DNA of 64,000 nt from a bacterium YEK0313 (GCA_000751295.2 CCMO02000001.1:4120615-4184614), one strand, 5' to 3'. Shown: positions 18,049 through 28,967, numbered from the stretch's first letter. Notes: a model not told the origin generated them from the letters alone. Numbers and translations are program-made.

Positions 18049-19446
18049 TCAGATCTTGAACCACCAGGAGGCGATGGTCAGGAAGCCGAGAAAGCCGACG
18101 ACGTCGGTGACGGTCGTGACGAACGGCCCCGACGACACGGCGGGGTCGGCATCGAGCTTGGACAGGCCGAGCGGGATGAGGATGCCGGCAAGTCCGCCCG
18201 CCACCAGATTGCACACCATGGCGAGGCCGATGACGATGCCGAGATCGGCGAGCGAGAACCAGAAGCCAGCGACGACCCCGACGATCAGGGCGAAGGCCGA
18301 GCCGTTGATGAGGCCGGTCAGTGCCTCGCGGCCGATCACGCGCCAGGCATTGTGCGGGCCGAGATCATGGGTGGCGAGCGCACGCACCGCGACCGTCATG
18401 GTCTGGGTCGCGGCATTGCCGCCCTGGCTCGCGACGATCGGCGCCAGCACGGCCAGCGCCACCATCGATTCCATCTGCTTCTCGAAGGACTTGAGCACCG
18501 AGGTCGCGATGAAGGCGGTGAGCATGTTGATGAACAGCCAGCGGAAGCGGCCCTTGGCCGTGGTCCACACGCTGTCGGAAATCTCTTCCTCGGGCTTCAC
18601 GCCGCCGAGCGCCTTGATGTCGGCGTCGGCCTCCTCCTCGATGACGTCGACGATGTCGTCGACGGTGAGCACGCCGACGAGCCGGCCGGCATCGTCGACG
18701 ACGGCCGCCGAGAGCAGGTTGTAGCGCTCGAACATCAGCGCGACGTCCTGCTGGTCCTCCGTCGCCTCGACGGTGCGGACCTCCTCCTCCATGATGTCGG
18801 TCACCGCGACCGGCCGCTTGGTGCGCAGGAGCCGGTCGAGGCGGATATGGCCCTGCAGCCGGAAGCCCGGATCAATCACGAAGATTTCTGTGAAGTCGTC
18901 GGGCAGGTCCTCCGCCTCGCGCAGGTGATCGATCACCTGCCCGACCGTCCAGAACGGCGGCACGGCGATGAAGTCGTCCTTCATCCGCCGGCCGGCCGAA
19001 TCCTCGGGATAGTCGAGCGCCCGCTTGAGCGCGACGCGCTCGACCGGCGGCATCTTGTCGAGGATCTCGGAGCGGTCCTCCTCGTCGAGATCCTGCAGGA
19101 TCGACACGGCGTCGTCGCTGTCGAGCTCGGCGATGCCTTCGGCCACCGTCTCGGCCGGCAGGTCCTCGAGGATCTCGATTCGAATCGTCTCGTCGACCTC
19201 GGTCAGCGCCGCGAAGTCGAAATCGGCCCCGAGCAATTCGATCAGCCGGCGACGGTCCTCGGCATCGAGCTGGGCGATGAGATCGCCGAGATCGGCTTCG
19301 TGCGCCTCGCCCACCATGTCCTTGAGGGCGCTGGCATCGCTTTTTGCGATGGCCTCCGCCACCGTTTCGACGATTTCGGGCCGCAACGCACCATCATCGT
19401 CGCGCCAGTCTTCGGGCAAGGTAGGCTGTGGCGTGGAATCGGCCAT
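18049..19446 (-). CDS. mgtE: Magnesium transporter MgtE
   Basis: This 465-residue protein has the full MgtE layout. An N-terminal superhelical domain (about residues 20-140) shows repeated L-x-x-L-D-A-E-D/DDAVSILQDLDEEDRSEIL units. A CBS pair (about 140-265) includes TDIMEEEVRTVEATEDQQDVALMF and VLTVDDIVDVIEEEA. Five membrane helices follow, with the pore segment MVALAVLAPIVASQGGNAATQTM. Cytosolic Mg2+ binding to the N-domain and CBS domains gates the pore in this family. ATG 19446 is taken over a longer open frame because MADSTPQP leads straight into the family start. Confidence 0.94.
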   Translation of the reverse strand: MADSTPQPTLPEDWRDDDGALRPEIVETVAEAIAKSDASALKDMVGEAHEADLGDLIAQLDAEDRRRLIELLGADFDFAALTEVDETIRIEILEDLPAETVAEGIAELDSDDAVSILQDLDEEDRSEILDKMPPVERVALKRALDYPEDSAGRRMKDDFIAVPPFWTVGQVIDHLREAEDLPDDFTEIFVIDPGFRLQGHIRLDRLLRTKRPVAVTDIMEEEVRTVEATEDQQDVALMFERYNLLSAAVVDDAGRLVGVLTVDDIVDVIEEEADADIKALGGVKPEEEISDSVWTTAKGRFRWLFINMLTAFIATSVLKSFEKQMESMVALAVLAPIVASQGGNAATQTMTVAVRALATHDLGPHNAWRVIGREALTGLINGSAFALIVGVVAGFWFSLADLGIVIGLAMVCNLVAGGLAGILIPLGLSKLDADPAVSSGPFVTTVTDVVGFLGFLTIASWWFKI

Positions 19447-19540
19447 GGGCGCCTCGCTGAGGGCATGCCACGTCGAGCGGCGGGGGATGGCGCCTTCTTG
19501 GGCGCGCGGACAGGATTTGGCAAGGAGGCGCGAAGCCTGC

Positions 19541-19690
19541 ATGACGATGGATGATCGCAAGGGTGGCTCGGTCCACCGGCGTCGTTTCCTGGCAACGGCC
19601 GCCGCCACGGGCGGGACGCTTGCGCTCGCCCCGTCGCGGCGCGGGCAGCCGCCTGCCGGCCCGGGGCGCTGGGGACGGCGCGCGTGCTGA
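19541..19690 (+). other. Tat-type signal leader, out of frame with the deacetylase
   Basis: An AAGGAGG ribosome site at about 19522-19528 precedes ATG 19541. The reading gives VHRRRFLATAAATGGTLALAP, a classical twin-arginine export signal, and then runs into a stop at 19688-19690. The downstream polysaccharide deacetylase is in the next frame. In that frame the sequence continues from about 19640 as an alanine-rich linker into the deacetylase with no stop. One missing base near 19630-19650 would join them. I read this as the true N-terminus of the following gene. Confidence 0.65.
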
Positions 19691-20337
19691 AGGTCGCAAC
19701 CGCGGGCGGGCTCGAAGTCGGCCGCAAGAGCTATCCGCGCACGCTGGACCTGCGCCCGCGCGAAGTGGTGCTGACCTTCGACGACGGTCCCCTGCCCGGT
19801 CCGACCGATCAGGTTCTGGCGGCGCTGCGTCAGGAATGCGTCCGGGCGACCTTCTTCCTGGTCGGACGGATGGCGCACGGCGCCCCGGCACTGGCGCGCC
19901 GCCTGCTCGCCGAGGGGCACACCGTGGCGCATCATTCAATGACCCATCCGATGACGCTCGGCCAGCTGCCGCTCGAGCGCGCCAAGGCCGACATGGAAGC
20001 CGGCTTCACGGCGGTCGACCAGGCGCTCTACGGCAGCTATTCCGGCACGCCGCGCACGCCGTTCTTCCGGTTTCCCGGCTTCGGCGATTCACCGGCGCTC
20101 AATGCCTGGCTCGCCGGCCGCGGCATCGGCATTTTCGGCTGCGACTTCTGGATCAGCGACTGGAACGAGATGACGCCGGAAGCGCAGTTCGCCCTGGCGA
20201 TCCGCCGGCTGGAACAGACCAAGGGCGGCATCATCCTGATGCACGACACGCGCCACCAGACCGCCGCCATGCTGCCGGCCTTCCTGCGCGAGCTGAAGCA
20301 GCGCGACTACAAGGTCGTGCATATCGAGCCGGCATAA
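19684..20337 (+). CDS. Polysaccharide deacetylase (NodB-like), probably frameshifted at the N-terminus
   Basis: This frame encodes 217 residues from GTG 19684. NodB-homology motifs are present: LTFDDGPLPGPT (residues 30-41, catalytic base and metal Asp), the metal histidines in HHSMTHPM, RFPGFGDSP and the late ILMHDTRHQT. The family removes N- or O-acyl groups from chitin-like, peptidoglycan or exopolysaccharide substrates outside the cytoplasm. GTG 19684 gives no export signal, while a Tat leader lies immediately upstream in another frame with a good ribosome site (19541). The natural gene is therefore probably 19541-20337 with a one-base lesion or sequencing error. Confidence 0.85.
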   Translation: MLKVATAGGLEVGRKSYPRTLDLRPREVVLTFDDGPLPGPTDQVLAALRQECVRATFFLVGRMAHGAPALARRLLAEGHTVAHHSMTHPMTLGQLPLERAKADMEAGFTAVDQALYGSYSGTPRTPFFRFPGFGDSPALNAWLAGRGIGIFGCDFWISDWNEMTPEAQFALAIRRLEQTKGGIILMHDTRHQTAAMLPAFLRELKQRDYKVVHIEPA

Positions 20338-20545
20338 CGCCGACACCGTCCGCCGGGCGCGGAGTACGGCGCCGGTCTGCGCCCGGAGGAGAACCGCCAA
20401 TGGACCGACGCCGAGCCGCGGACCTCGCCGGCCTCTCGCCGCGCGGGGGTGCCGCGATCTTGCCAAAGTCGGCACGCCATATTCCGCAGCGTCATTTTTC
20501 GGGCAATGATCCGCACTGCCGCCCGTTTCCGTTCGAGATGCGACA

Positions 20546-21025
20546 ATGGAGCGTGTTTTGGCTATGAAATTTTCGGGAGCAGGCCTGTTCATGCTTCTGC
20601 TGGCAGCGGGGCCGGCGGGCGCCCAGAATCTCGACAACCTGCAAACCATGGTCAGCGCCGGCGGCAGCTGCCCGGTCTTTTCGGTGGGGTCGGAACGCTA
20701 CAGCTGCAGCGGTTTCGTCTACACCAAGTTCCGGAACGGCCGCGTGTCCTTCACCTTTCCCATGGCCGATACGGCGATCTCGTTCTCCGGCGGCCGCGAC
20801 AGCCAGCCGAGCCTCGACAACTATGTCCTCTTCGTCGATGCGGTCCGGATCAGCGCCGGCCGCGGCGAGGTGCGGAGCGCCCAGGCCAGCGGCCGCTGCC
20901 GGATGAACGCCTCCGACGACGGCCTGGTCATTCATTCGCTCAGCTGCACCGCCGAAACCGACCGCCAGGAGATGCGGATCGAATTCCGCGGCAACGGCAA
21001 GCCGGTGAATCGCCGCTCGTTCTGA
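20546..21025 (+). CDS. Secreted hypothetical protein with four or more cysteines
   Basis: This predicted periplasmic protein has 159 residues from ATG 20546, or 153 from ATG 20564. The second start, MKFSGAGLFMLLLAAGPAGAQ, gives a standard signal peptide cleaved after AQ. The mature part contains SCPVFSVG, YSCSGFVYTKF, GRCRMNASDDG and SLSCTAE, so at least two disulfides are possible, and beta-strand-like segments. I do not recognise the family. The OsmC-like gene follows 31 bp later on the same strand, and the two may be cotranscribed. Confidence 0.65.
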   Translation: MERVLAMKFSGAGLFMLLLAAGPAGAQNLDNLQTMVSAGGSCPVFSVGSERYSCSGFVYTKFRNGRVSFTFPMADTAISFSGGRDSQPSLDNYVLFVDAVRISAGRGEVRSAQASGRCRMNASDDGLVIHSLSCTAETDRQEMRIEFRGNGKPVNRRSF

Positions 21026-21056
21026 CGCGGCGTCGCCCCGCAGGAGGGACCCCGTC

Positions 21057-21467
21057 ATGGCCGCGCTGACCGTCCAGCTCCGCAGCGTTTCCGGCACGAA
21101 GGCCGCGCTGGGTTTTGCCGGTGGACACTGCCTCACCGTCGATCGGCCGGACGGCAGGGCCGGCGGCAAAGGCCTCGGCTTCAACGGCGGCGAATTGCTG
21201 GCGCTCGCCGTCGGCGGCTGCTTCTGCAACGACCTGCAATACGTCGCCCATGAGATGGGCATCGAGCTCACCATGATCGCCGTCGACGTTCGCCTGGAAC
21301 TCGACGGCGCGCCGCTCCTTGCGACCTCCGCCGATCTCAAGGTCGAGGTCGCGAGCGCCGATGGCGACGACGACCTCGCTGCGCTGATCCAGCGGGCAAG
21401 GGAGGTCTCGACGGTCAGCAATTCGCTGGAGCGCGGCCTGCGCGTCACGATGAGCGGGGCCGGCTGA
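21057..21467 (+). CDS. OsmC/Ohr-family protein
   Basis: This 136-residue protein has the OsmC fold. The central helix GGGELLALAVGGCFCNDLQYVA-like region (NGGELLALAVGGCFCNDL) carries the family cysteine, and the final strand region VSNSLERGLRV resembles the second-half cysteine region but lacks the usual second Cys. OsmC and Ohr proteins reduce organic hydroperoxides with a Cys pair. The poor conservation of the second cysteine makes peroxidase activity uncertain. The gene converges with tRNA-Leu across a terminator hairpin at 21538-21573. Confidence 0.8.
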   Translation: MAALTVQLRSVSGTKAALGFAGGHCLTVDRPDGRAGGKGLGFNGGELLALAVGGCFCNDLQYVAHEMGIELTMIAVDVRLELDGAPLLATSADLKVEVASADGDDDLAALIQRAREVSTVSNSLERGLRVTMSGAG

Positions 21468-21529
21468 CCGGCATCAGGCTGCCCGCCCCGGCATGGCTGA
21501 AGGCCTGTTCGCCGCTCCGCACGCCGTCC

Positions 21530-21573
21530 AAAAAGCAGAGAGCCCCGGCAAGCCATCGCCTGCCGGGGCTCTC
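21530..21573 (-). terminator. Intrinsic terminator after tRNA-Leu
   Basis: A perfect 13-bp stem (GAGAGCCCCGGCA at 21538-21550 with its complement at 21561-21573) and a 10-base loop are followed on the minus strand by a short T run (complement of AAAAA at 21530-21534). It lies just beyond the 3' end of tRNA-Leu, in the gap to the convergent OsmC gene. Confidence 0.85.
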
Positions 21574-21581
21574 TTGAAAAT

Positions 21582-21666
21582 TGGTGCGGTCGAGAGGACT
21601 CGAACCTCCACTCGGTTAAGAACTACCACCTCAAGGTAGCGCGTCTACCAGTTCCGCCACGACCGC
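21582..21666 (-). tRNA. tRNA-Leu (anticodon GAG)
   Basis: This 85-nt class-II tRNA begins GCGGTCG and ends CGACCGC plus discriminator A and an encoded CCA. The D-arm carries TGGTAGACGCG. The anticodon stem CTACC/GGTAG holds the loop TTGAGGT, giving anticodon GAG, which reads CUC/CUU. A long variable arm and the T-arm AGGTTCGAGTCCT complete the cloverleaf. A strong terminator follows on the same strand. Confidence 0.97.
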
Positions 21667-21749
21667 ATCGCCGGGCGAGCCCGGCGAGAGCGGCTGTCTA
21701 GCAGAGCGATTTGGCCGCCGCAAGGGGCCGCACGCTCTTCTCACAGCCC

Positions 21750-23771
<2,022 letters not shown>

Positions 23772-23775
23772 TAAC

Positions 23776-23825
23776 GGGGCCCTTGGCGGCATGCGACTGT
23801 GTATGATGCCGCCTTCTAGGGCCCC
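23776..23825 (-). promoter_or_regulatory. Leader hairpin covering the pccA ribosome site
   Basis: Two exact helices stack: GGGGCCC (23776-23782) with 23819-23825, and GGCGGCAT (23785-23792) with 23806-23813, around a 13-base loop. In the minus-strand transcript the 3' arm contains AAGGG, the likely Shine-Dalgarno, four bases before the pccA AUG. No T run follows, so it is not a simple terminator. Occlusion of the ribosome site is an inference. Confidence 0.55.
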
Positions 23826-23900
23826 AGCGCTAGTCCCGTCCACTCGGCTAATGGGATGACGCGGCCGAGGAAATTCCCGGCCGCGCCGCTTTTCCAAGGC

Positions 23901-24464
23901 TCAGCGCAGCGTCTTCAGCGCGCCCGCCCATTTGTGCAGCTCGTCGAGCATGGTCTGGGCGCTGGCATTGATCAGGTCGTTGGAGGTGAATTCCCGGTCC
24001 TCATTGAGCAGGCCGGCGAAGTTCGGAATCGCGATGCCTTCCGGAATCGGCATCAGCTTCAGCGTGGTCAGCGTCGGCTTGGCCTGCTGCACGGCGCGGG
24101 TGCCGCCGGAAATGCCGCCGTAGCTCAGGAAGCCGGCCGGCTTGTAGTTCCACTCGGCGGCAAGATAGGTCAGCGCATTGATCAACGCTGGCGACGGACC
24201 GTAATTGTATTCGGGCGTGACGAAGACGAAAGCGTCGGCCGCCTTGACGCTCGCGCTCCACTTCTTCGTGTGCGCATGCTGGTAGTCGCCGAGCCGCGGA
24301 TGCTTCGGCTCGTCGAAAATGGGCAGGTTGAAATCGGCGAGATCGATCAGCTTGGTGTCGAACTTGCCATGCGCCTTCGCAACGCCCTCCAGCCATTTGC
24401 CGAAAATCGGCCCGGCGCGTCCGGGCCGGGTGCTGGTAATGATCACGTGCAGCTCAAGGGCCAT
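23901..24464 (-). CDS. NAD(P)H-dependent FMN reductase family protein
   Basis: This 187-residue flavodoxin-like protein of the FMN_red family has an N-terminal strand and loop VIITSTRPGRAGPIFGKWL that binds FMN phosphate, then FVFVTPEYNYGPSPALINAL and the GGISGGTRAV loop, both typical. Members reduce quinones, azo dyes, chromate or FMN with NAD(P)H. Translation starts at ATG 24464; the longer open frame is an arginine-rich artefact. The gene diverges from an HxlR-type regulator starting 130 bp away, a common pairing for redox- or quinone-induced reductases, so the regulator probably represses it. Confidence 0.92.
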   Translation of the reverse strand: MALELHVIITSTRPGRAGPIFGKWLEGVAKAHGKFDTKLIDLADFNLPIFDEPKHPRLGDYQHAHTKKWSASVKAADAFVFVTPEYNYGPSPALINALTYLAAEWNYKPAGFLSYGGISGGTRAVQQAKPTLTTLKLMPIPEGIAIPNFAGLLNEDREFTSNDLINASAQTMLDELHKWAGALKTLR

Positions 24465-24593
24465 TGCGGGTCTCCTGATCGTCCTTCGTCGTCGGCGCCG
24501 GGCCTTTGCGGTCGGCGGCGAAGCCACTAAGTTCCTCTTTGTGACTGAGGCTATCTAGAGAACCGTGAAGCCAGCCCGCAAGGAGGCACATGC

Positions 24594-25001
24594 ATGGACC
24601 TGGGGCACATGGATGTAACCATGGACGACGGTGCTGCGGCGGGCGATTCCTGGCCGCATACGGGCAATTGTGCCGCGATGAAGGTGGTGCTCGCGCGCAT
24701 CGGCGACAAATGGGCGGTCCTGGTCGTGCGCCTGCTCGGCGGCGGGCCGCTGCGCTTCAACGAGCTCAAGCATCGGATCGGTCTCGTCTCCCAGCGCATG
24801 CTGACCCTCACGCTGCGCGGCCTCGAGCGCGACGGCCTGGTCTCGCGCACCGTCTTTCCGACCGTGCCGCCGCGTGTCGACTACGCCCTCACCCCGCTCG
24901 GCCGCTCCCTGCTCGGGCCGATCCGGGCGCTCAGCGACTGGGCCTATGCCCATCATGATGAAATCGTCGCCGCGCGGGAGAAATTCGACAGGCCGAGTTG
25001 A
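24594..25001 (+). CDS. HxlR-family transcriptional regulator
   Basis: This 135-residue winged-helix protein has the HxlR core: C26 followed by a helix ending IGDKWAVLVVRLL, then GPLRFNELKHRIGLVSQRMLTLTLRGLERDGLV and RVDYALTPLGRSL. Members such as YodB and QorR sense electrophiles or quinones through the cysteine near the N-terminus and repress divergent reductase genes. The divergent FMN reductase at 23901-24464 suits that role. GCACATGCATGG-rich sequence precedes the start; another ATG at 24609 could also serve. Confidence 0.9.
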   Translation: MDLGHMDVTMDDGAAAGDSWPHTGNCAAMKVVLARIGDKWAVLVVRLLGGGPLRFNELKHRIGLVSQRMLTLTLRGLERDGLVSRTVFPTVPPRVDYALTPLGRSLLGPIRALSDWAYAHHDEIVAAREKFDRPS

Positions 25002-25005
25002 TGGC

Positions 25006-25079
25006 GAATGGCAAATGGCGAATGGCGGGTTGGGATGAGGCTCCAGGCGGCAGGCGTCCCCACTCGCCATTCGCCATTC
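25006..25079. repeat. Short inverted repeat of GAATGGCG units
   Basis: Tandem GAATGGC(G/A) units at 25006-25027 are mirrored by CGCCATTCGCCATTC at 25065-25079; 14 of 15 bases pair between 25013-25027 and 25065-25079 across a 37-base loop. It fills the gap between the stops of two convergent genes. It could fold as a bidirectional terminator-like hairpin or be an intergenic repeat element found elsewhere in the genome. Confidence 0.6.
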
Positions 25080-25084
25080 ACTCT

Positions 25085-26665
25085 TCACGGCAAACTGCGC
25101 AGCTCGGTCTCGCGGCCGACCATCCGGCCGAGGGTGCGCAGGCGATTGACCAGCCGCTCGCCGGCAAGACCTGAGAGCTCACCGGCCAATGTCAGCACCA
25201 GCCGCCGGTCCTCGACGGTCAGCGGCGCGCGCGGCAGCACACCCGGCATGGCTGCCGAAATCAGGTAGGCGACCCGCATGGCGCCACCCAGCACGCGCGC
25301 CCGGTCGAGCAGCCTGACGCCGACCAGCTCGCGGATTCGCGGCGACATGAACTCGTCGACGATGCCCTCGTGGCGATAATAGATGGCGAGCGCGAGATAG
25401 GCCCGGCCGGGATGATCGACGCCCGAGAAATTGGCATGGGCGATGATGTTGAGGCTCTGCTCGCCGCGATAGTCCGGATGCGCGCGCCAGCCGATATCGG
25501 CGAGCAGGCAGGCGGCATGGCGCAGGCGCCGCTCCTCGGCCGTCTCCTCGAGGTGGCACACCTCCATGAACCGGTCGGTCCAGTCGATCAGCTCCTCGCC
25601 ATGGCGGGGCGAGCGCGAACGCAGCAGGCTGAGCTCGCACGCCGCCGACAACAGCGGGTCATGGGCTCGCTGCTCGTCGTCGAGCATGGAAAAGAGCAGG
25701 CCTTCCCGGACGCCGAGCACCGAGACGACGACGGTGTCGACCTTGGCCGCGCGCACCACCGCCTCCAGCACCAGCGCGCCATAGGCGAGCAGCGGCCGCC
25801 GGCTCTCCGCGACCACCTCGATGCGCGAGATGGTATCGGTCGGCTGACGGCTGACGAGGTAGCAGAAATCGGCGATTTCTTTGCCCGACAGCGAATAGCC
25901 GTGCATGACGTTGAGCGGGTAGCCGCGCTGGGCCATGTGCAGCCGGGCGAGCGAGCGCCAGGTGCCGCCCACCGCATAGAAGGTGCGGCCCTTGCCCTTC
26001 TTCAGGAGATCGACCTTGCCGATCGTCTTGGCGGCGATCCGCTCGGCCTTCTTGACCGAATAGCCGGACGTGTCCTGCAGCGCGAGCCCGCCGAGCGGCA
26101 GCGTCACGCCGCCGCCGATGCGCTCGCCCTTGATGTCGACCAGTTCGAGAGAGCCGCCGCCGAGATCACCGACAATGCCGTCGGGCTGGTAGGTGCCGGA
26201 GACGACGCCGAGCGCGGCGAAGGTCGCCTCCTCCCGGCCCGACAGAAGCCGCAGCGGCACGCCGCAAATGGCCTCGCATTCGGCAACGAAATCCGGCCCG
26301 TTCTTGGCGTCGCGCACCGCCGCCGTCGCCAGGATATGCAGCTCGCCGACATTGAGCTGCGTGCACAGCACCCGGAAGCGGCGGATCGAGGCCAGCGCCC
26401 GGGCGACCGCCTCGTCGGCGAGCCGCCCGCTGGTCAGAACGTTGCGCCCAAGACCGCACAGCGCCTTTTCGTTGAAGATCGGTGTCGGCGAGCGGGTCAG
26501 CGCCTCGTAGACGACGAGGCGCACGGAATTGGAGCCGATATCGATGACCGCGATCGTCGGGCCGAGCTGCAGCCGGCCAGGCGCGATCTCGAAGAAATCA
26601 GCTCGCTCCACGCTCGGCCCGCCTTGAGAGGTGGCGGGGAGAAGATTCCTTGAGCGATTTTCCAC
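25085..26665 (-). CDS. ppx: Exopolyphosphatase, Ppx/GppA family
   Basis: This 526-residue protein belongs to the Ppx/GppA ASKHA phosphatase family. The N-terminal domain shows IDIGSNSVRLVVYE and GDLGGGSLELVDI, the two phosphate-binding loops. A C-terminal HD-like region carries RHAACLLADIGWRAHPDYR. It releases phosphate from polyphosphate or pppGpp ends. The annotated ATG overlaps the end of the polyphosphate kinase gene by 68 bp; a GTG at 26611 would give a 508-residue product with less overlap and is a credible alternative. The pairing with ppk puts polyphosphate synthesis and breakdown in one transcript. Confidence 0.92.
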   Translation of the reverse strand: MENRSRNLLPATSQGGPSVERADFFEIAPGRLQLGPTIAVIDIGSNSVRLVVYEALTRSPTPIFNEKALCGLGRNVLTSGRLADEAVARALASIRRFRVLCTQLNVGELHILATAAVRDAKNGPDFVAECEAICGVPLRLLSGREEATFAALGVVSGTYQPDGIVGDLGGGSLELVDIKGERIGGGVTLPLGGLALQDTSGYSVKKAERIAAKTIGKVDLLKKGKGRTFYAVGGTWRSLARLHMAQRGYPLNVMHGYSLSGKEIADFCYLVSRQPTDTISRIEVVAESRRPLLAYGALVLEAVVRAAKVDTVVVSVLGVREGLLFSMLDDEQRAHDPLLSAACELSLLRSRSPRHGEELIDWTDRFMEVCHLEETAEERRLRHAACLLADIGWRAHPDYRGEQSLNIIAHANFSGVDHPGRAYLALAIYYRHEGIVDEFMSPRIRELVGVRLLDRARVLGGAMRVAYLISAAMPGVLPRAPLTVEDRRLVLTLAGELSGLAGERLVNRLRTLGRMVGRETELRSLP

Positions 26666-28856
26666 GTCCCGACAGGCTCGGATTGGTCATGAAATATTTG
26701 TGCGCGTTGAACGGCTCCTCGCCGTCGGCCGGCTTGATACGCTCCGAGCTTCCGTCCGGCAAGACCCGCCAGCTCTGCTGGTTGTCCTTCAGGTTGGCCA
26801 CCATGATCTGGTCGAGAGCCTGCTGGTGGACCGTCGGATTGTTGAGCGGGCAGAGCGACTCGACGCGCCGGTCGAGATTGCGCGGCATGCAATCCGCCGA
26901 GGAAATATAGACGCGCGCCTTCGGATGCGGCAGACCGTGGCCGCCGCCGAAGGCATAGATGCGGCTGTGCTCCAGGAAGCGGCCGACGATCGATTTGACC
27001 CGGATATTGTCGGAGAGACCGGCAAGACCCGGCCTCAGGCAGCAGATGCCGCGGACGACCAGGTCGATCGACACGCCGGCCTGGCTCGCATCGTAGAGCG
27101 CATCGATGATCTCGGGATCGACCAGCGCGTTCATCTTCATCCAGATCGCCGCCGGCTTGCCGCTGCGGGCGAAGTTGATTTCGTCGGCGATATGGTCGAG
27201 CAGCCGCTTCTTCAGATTGAGCGGCGAGACCGCCATCGCCTCCAGCTCCTGGGGCTCGGCATAGCCGGTAATGAAATTGAAGATGCGCGCGACGTCGCGG
27301 CCGATCACCTGATCGTCGGTGAAATAGGACAGGTCGGTATAGATCTTGGCCGTGATCGGGTGGTAGTTGCCGGTGCCGACATGGCAATAGGTGACGAGCG
27401 CCTCGCCTTCGCGCCGCACCACCATCGACAACTTGGCGTGGGTCTTCAGCTCGATGAAGCCGAACACGACCTGCACGCCGGCACGCTCCAGGTCGCGCGC
27501 CCAGCGGATATTGGCCTCCTCGTCGAACCGGGCCTTGAGCTCGACCAGCGCGGTCACCGACTTGCCGGCCTCGGCGGCTTCGGCCAGCGCCTTGACGATG
27601 GGCGAGTCCGAGGAGGTGCGGTAGAGCGTCTGCTTGATCGCGACGACATTGGGATCGCGGGCCGCCTGGTTCAGGAACTGCACCACCACGTCGAAGCTCT
27701 CATAGGGGTGGTGGACGATCAGGTCCTTCTGCTTGATGGCGGCGAAGCAGTCGCCGCCCTGGTCGCGGATGCGCTCGGGATAGCGCGGCGCATAGGGCAC
27801 GAATTTCAGGTCCGGGCGGTCGAGCGAGACGAGTTGGGACAGCTCGTTGAGCGCGAGCACGCCCTCAACCCGGAACACCTCATCGTCGACCACGCCGAGC
27901 GCGCGGGCGATGAAATGCCTGAGGTCTTCGGGCATGCCGGCCTCGACCTCCATGCGGATGACCGAGCCGCGGCGGCGGCGCTTCAGCGCGGATTCGAAAT
28001 GCCGGACGAGATCCTCGGCCTCTTCCTCGATCTCCAGATCGCTGTCGCGGATGATGCGGAAGGCACCCTGCCCCTTCACCACATAGCCCGGGAACAGCCG
28101 GCCGATGAACAGGCCCACCGTTTGCTCCAGCGTGATGAACCGGCGCGCGCCGGTATCGGCGATGTCGGGCAGCTTGATGAACCGGTCGATCTTGGCCGGC
28201 ACGCGGATCAGGGCGCGCATGGCCCGGCCGTCGCCGCCGCGCTGCAGCGACAGGGCGATGGTGAAGCCGAGATTGGGGATGAAGGGAAAGGGATGGGCTG
28301 GGTCAATGGCGAGCGGGGTCAGAACCGGGAAGACATGGCTGAGGAAATGATCCTCGAGCCAGGCCCGCTCGGCCTTGGTGACGTCCGGCGCGTCGACCAG
28401 CACGATGCCTTCGGCGAAGAGGTCGTCGCGCAGCTCGCGCCAGCGCTGCTGCTGGTCGGAGGCGAGCGAGGCGACGCTGTCACTGATCTTGGCGAGGGCC
28501 TCGGCAGGGCTCAGCCCGTCCGGCGACAGCGTGGTGAGGCCCGCCAGCACCTGGCCGCGCAGACCGGCGACGCGCACCATGAAGAATTCGTCGAGATTGT
28601 TGGCCGAGATCGACAGGAAGCGCAGCTGCTCGAGCAGCGGATGGCTGCGGTTCGACGCCTCCTCCATGACACGCCGGTTGAACTGCAGCCAGGACAGCTC
28701 ACGGTTGACGAAACGCTGCGGCTGATGCCGGAGATCGACGGACGCAGCCTGTTTCTCGGCCTGCGCAGCCGTCCGCGGCGCGGCCGGCACCTCGCCGCGC
28801 AATGCGACGGGGGTATCCTGAACCAGAGCGTCCTTCTTGGTCTCGAGCGTTGCCAT
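26598..28856 (-). CDS. ppk: Polyphosphate kinase 1
   Basis: This 752-residue PPK1 has the four-domain layout: N-domain FVNRELSWLQFNRRVMEEA (about residues 48-66), a head domain, and two C-terminal phospholipase-D-like domains. KQTLYRTSSDSPIV, the autophosphorylated-histidine region LKTHAKLSMV and VGTGNYHPITAKIYTDLS are all intact. It polymerises the gamma phosphate of ATP into polyphosphate at the membrane. The ppx gene overlaps its 3' end, so their expression is coupled. The first 45 residues are a variable, probably disordered, extension. Confidence 0.95.
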   Translation of the reverse strand: MATLETKKDALVQDTPVALRGEVPAAPRTAAQAEKQAASVDLRHQPQRFVNRELSWLQFNRRVMEEASNRSHPLLEQLRFLSISANNLDEFFMVRVAGLRGQVLAGLTTLSPDGLSPAEALAKISDSVASLASDQQQRWRELRDDLFAEGIVLVDAPDVTKAERAWLEDHFLSHVFPVLTPLAIDPAHPFPFIPNLGFTIALSLQRGGDGRAMRALIRVPAKIDRFIKLPDIADTGARRFITLEQTVGLFIGRLFPGYVVKGQGAFRIIRDSDLEIEEEAEDLVRHFESALKRRRRGSVIRMEVEAGMPEDLRHFIARALGVVDDEVFRVEGVLALNELSQLVSLDRPDLKFVPYAPRYPERIRDQGGDCFAAIKQKDLIVHHPYESFDVVVQFLNQAARDPNVVAIKQTLYRTSSDSPIVKALAEAAEAGKSVTALVELKARFDEEANIRWARDLERAGVQVVFGFIELKTHAKLSMVVRREGEALVTYCHVGTGNYHPITAKIYTDLSYFTDDQVIGRDVARIFNFITGYAEPQELEAMAVSPLNLKKRLLDHIADEINFARSGKPAAIWMKMNALVDPEIIDALYDASQAGVSIDLVVRGICCLRPGLAGLSDNIRVKSIVGRFLEHSRIYAFGGGHGLPHPKARVYISSADCMPRNLDRRVESLCPLNNPTVHQQALDQIMVANLKDNQQSWRVLPDGSSERIKPADGEEPFNAHKYFMTNPSLSGRGKSLKESSPRHLSRRAERGAS

Positions 28857-28967
28857 GTCTGTCCCTCAAGCGATGGGCTAACCCATCACCTGCCATCATG
28901 ACGCCCCTGTGACCGCGGTCCAAGAGAAGTCTTGCGGCGCGAGAACTCTTGCAAAGGGAACAATCGG

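Noticed and set aside
24524..24549. Operator for the HxlR regulator (AGTTCC...GTGACT)
   Set aside because: Only four of six arm positions pair, too weak to list as a site.
26631..28901. A 756-codon plus-strand frame across ppk
   Set aside because: Polyphosphate kinase motifs are on the minus strand; the antisense frame has no family features.
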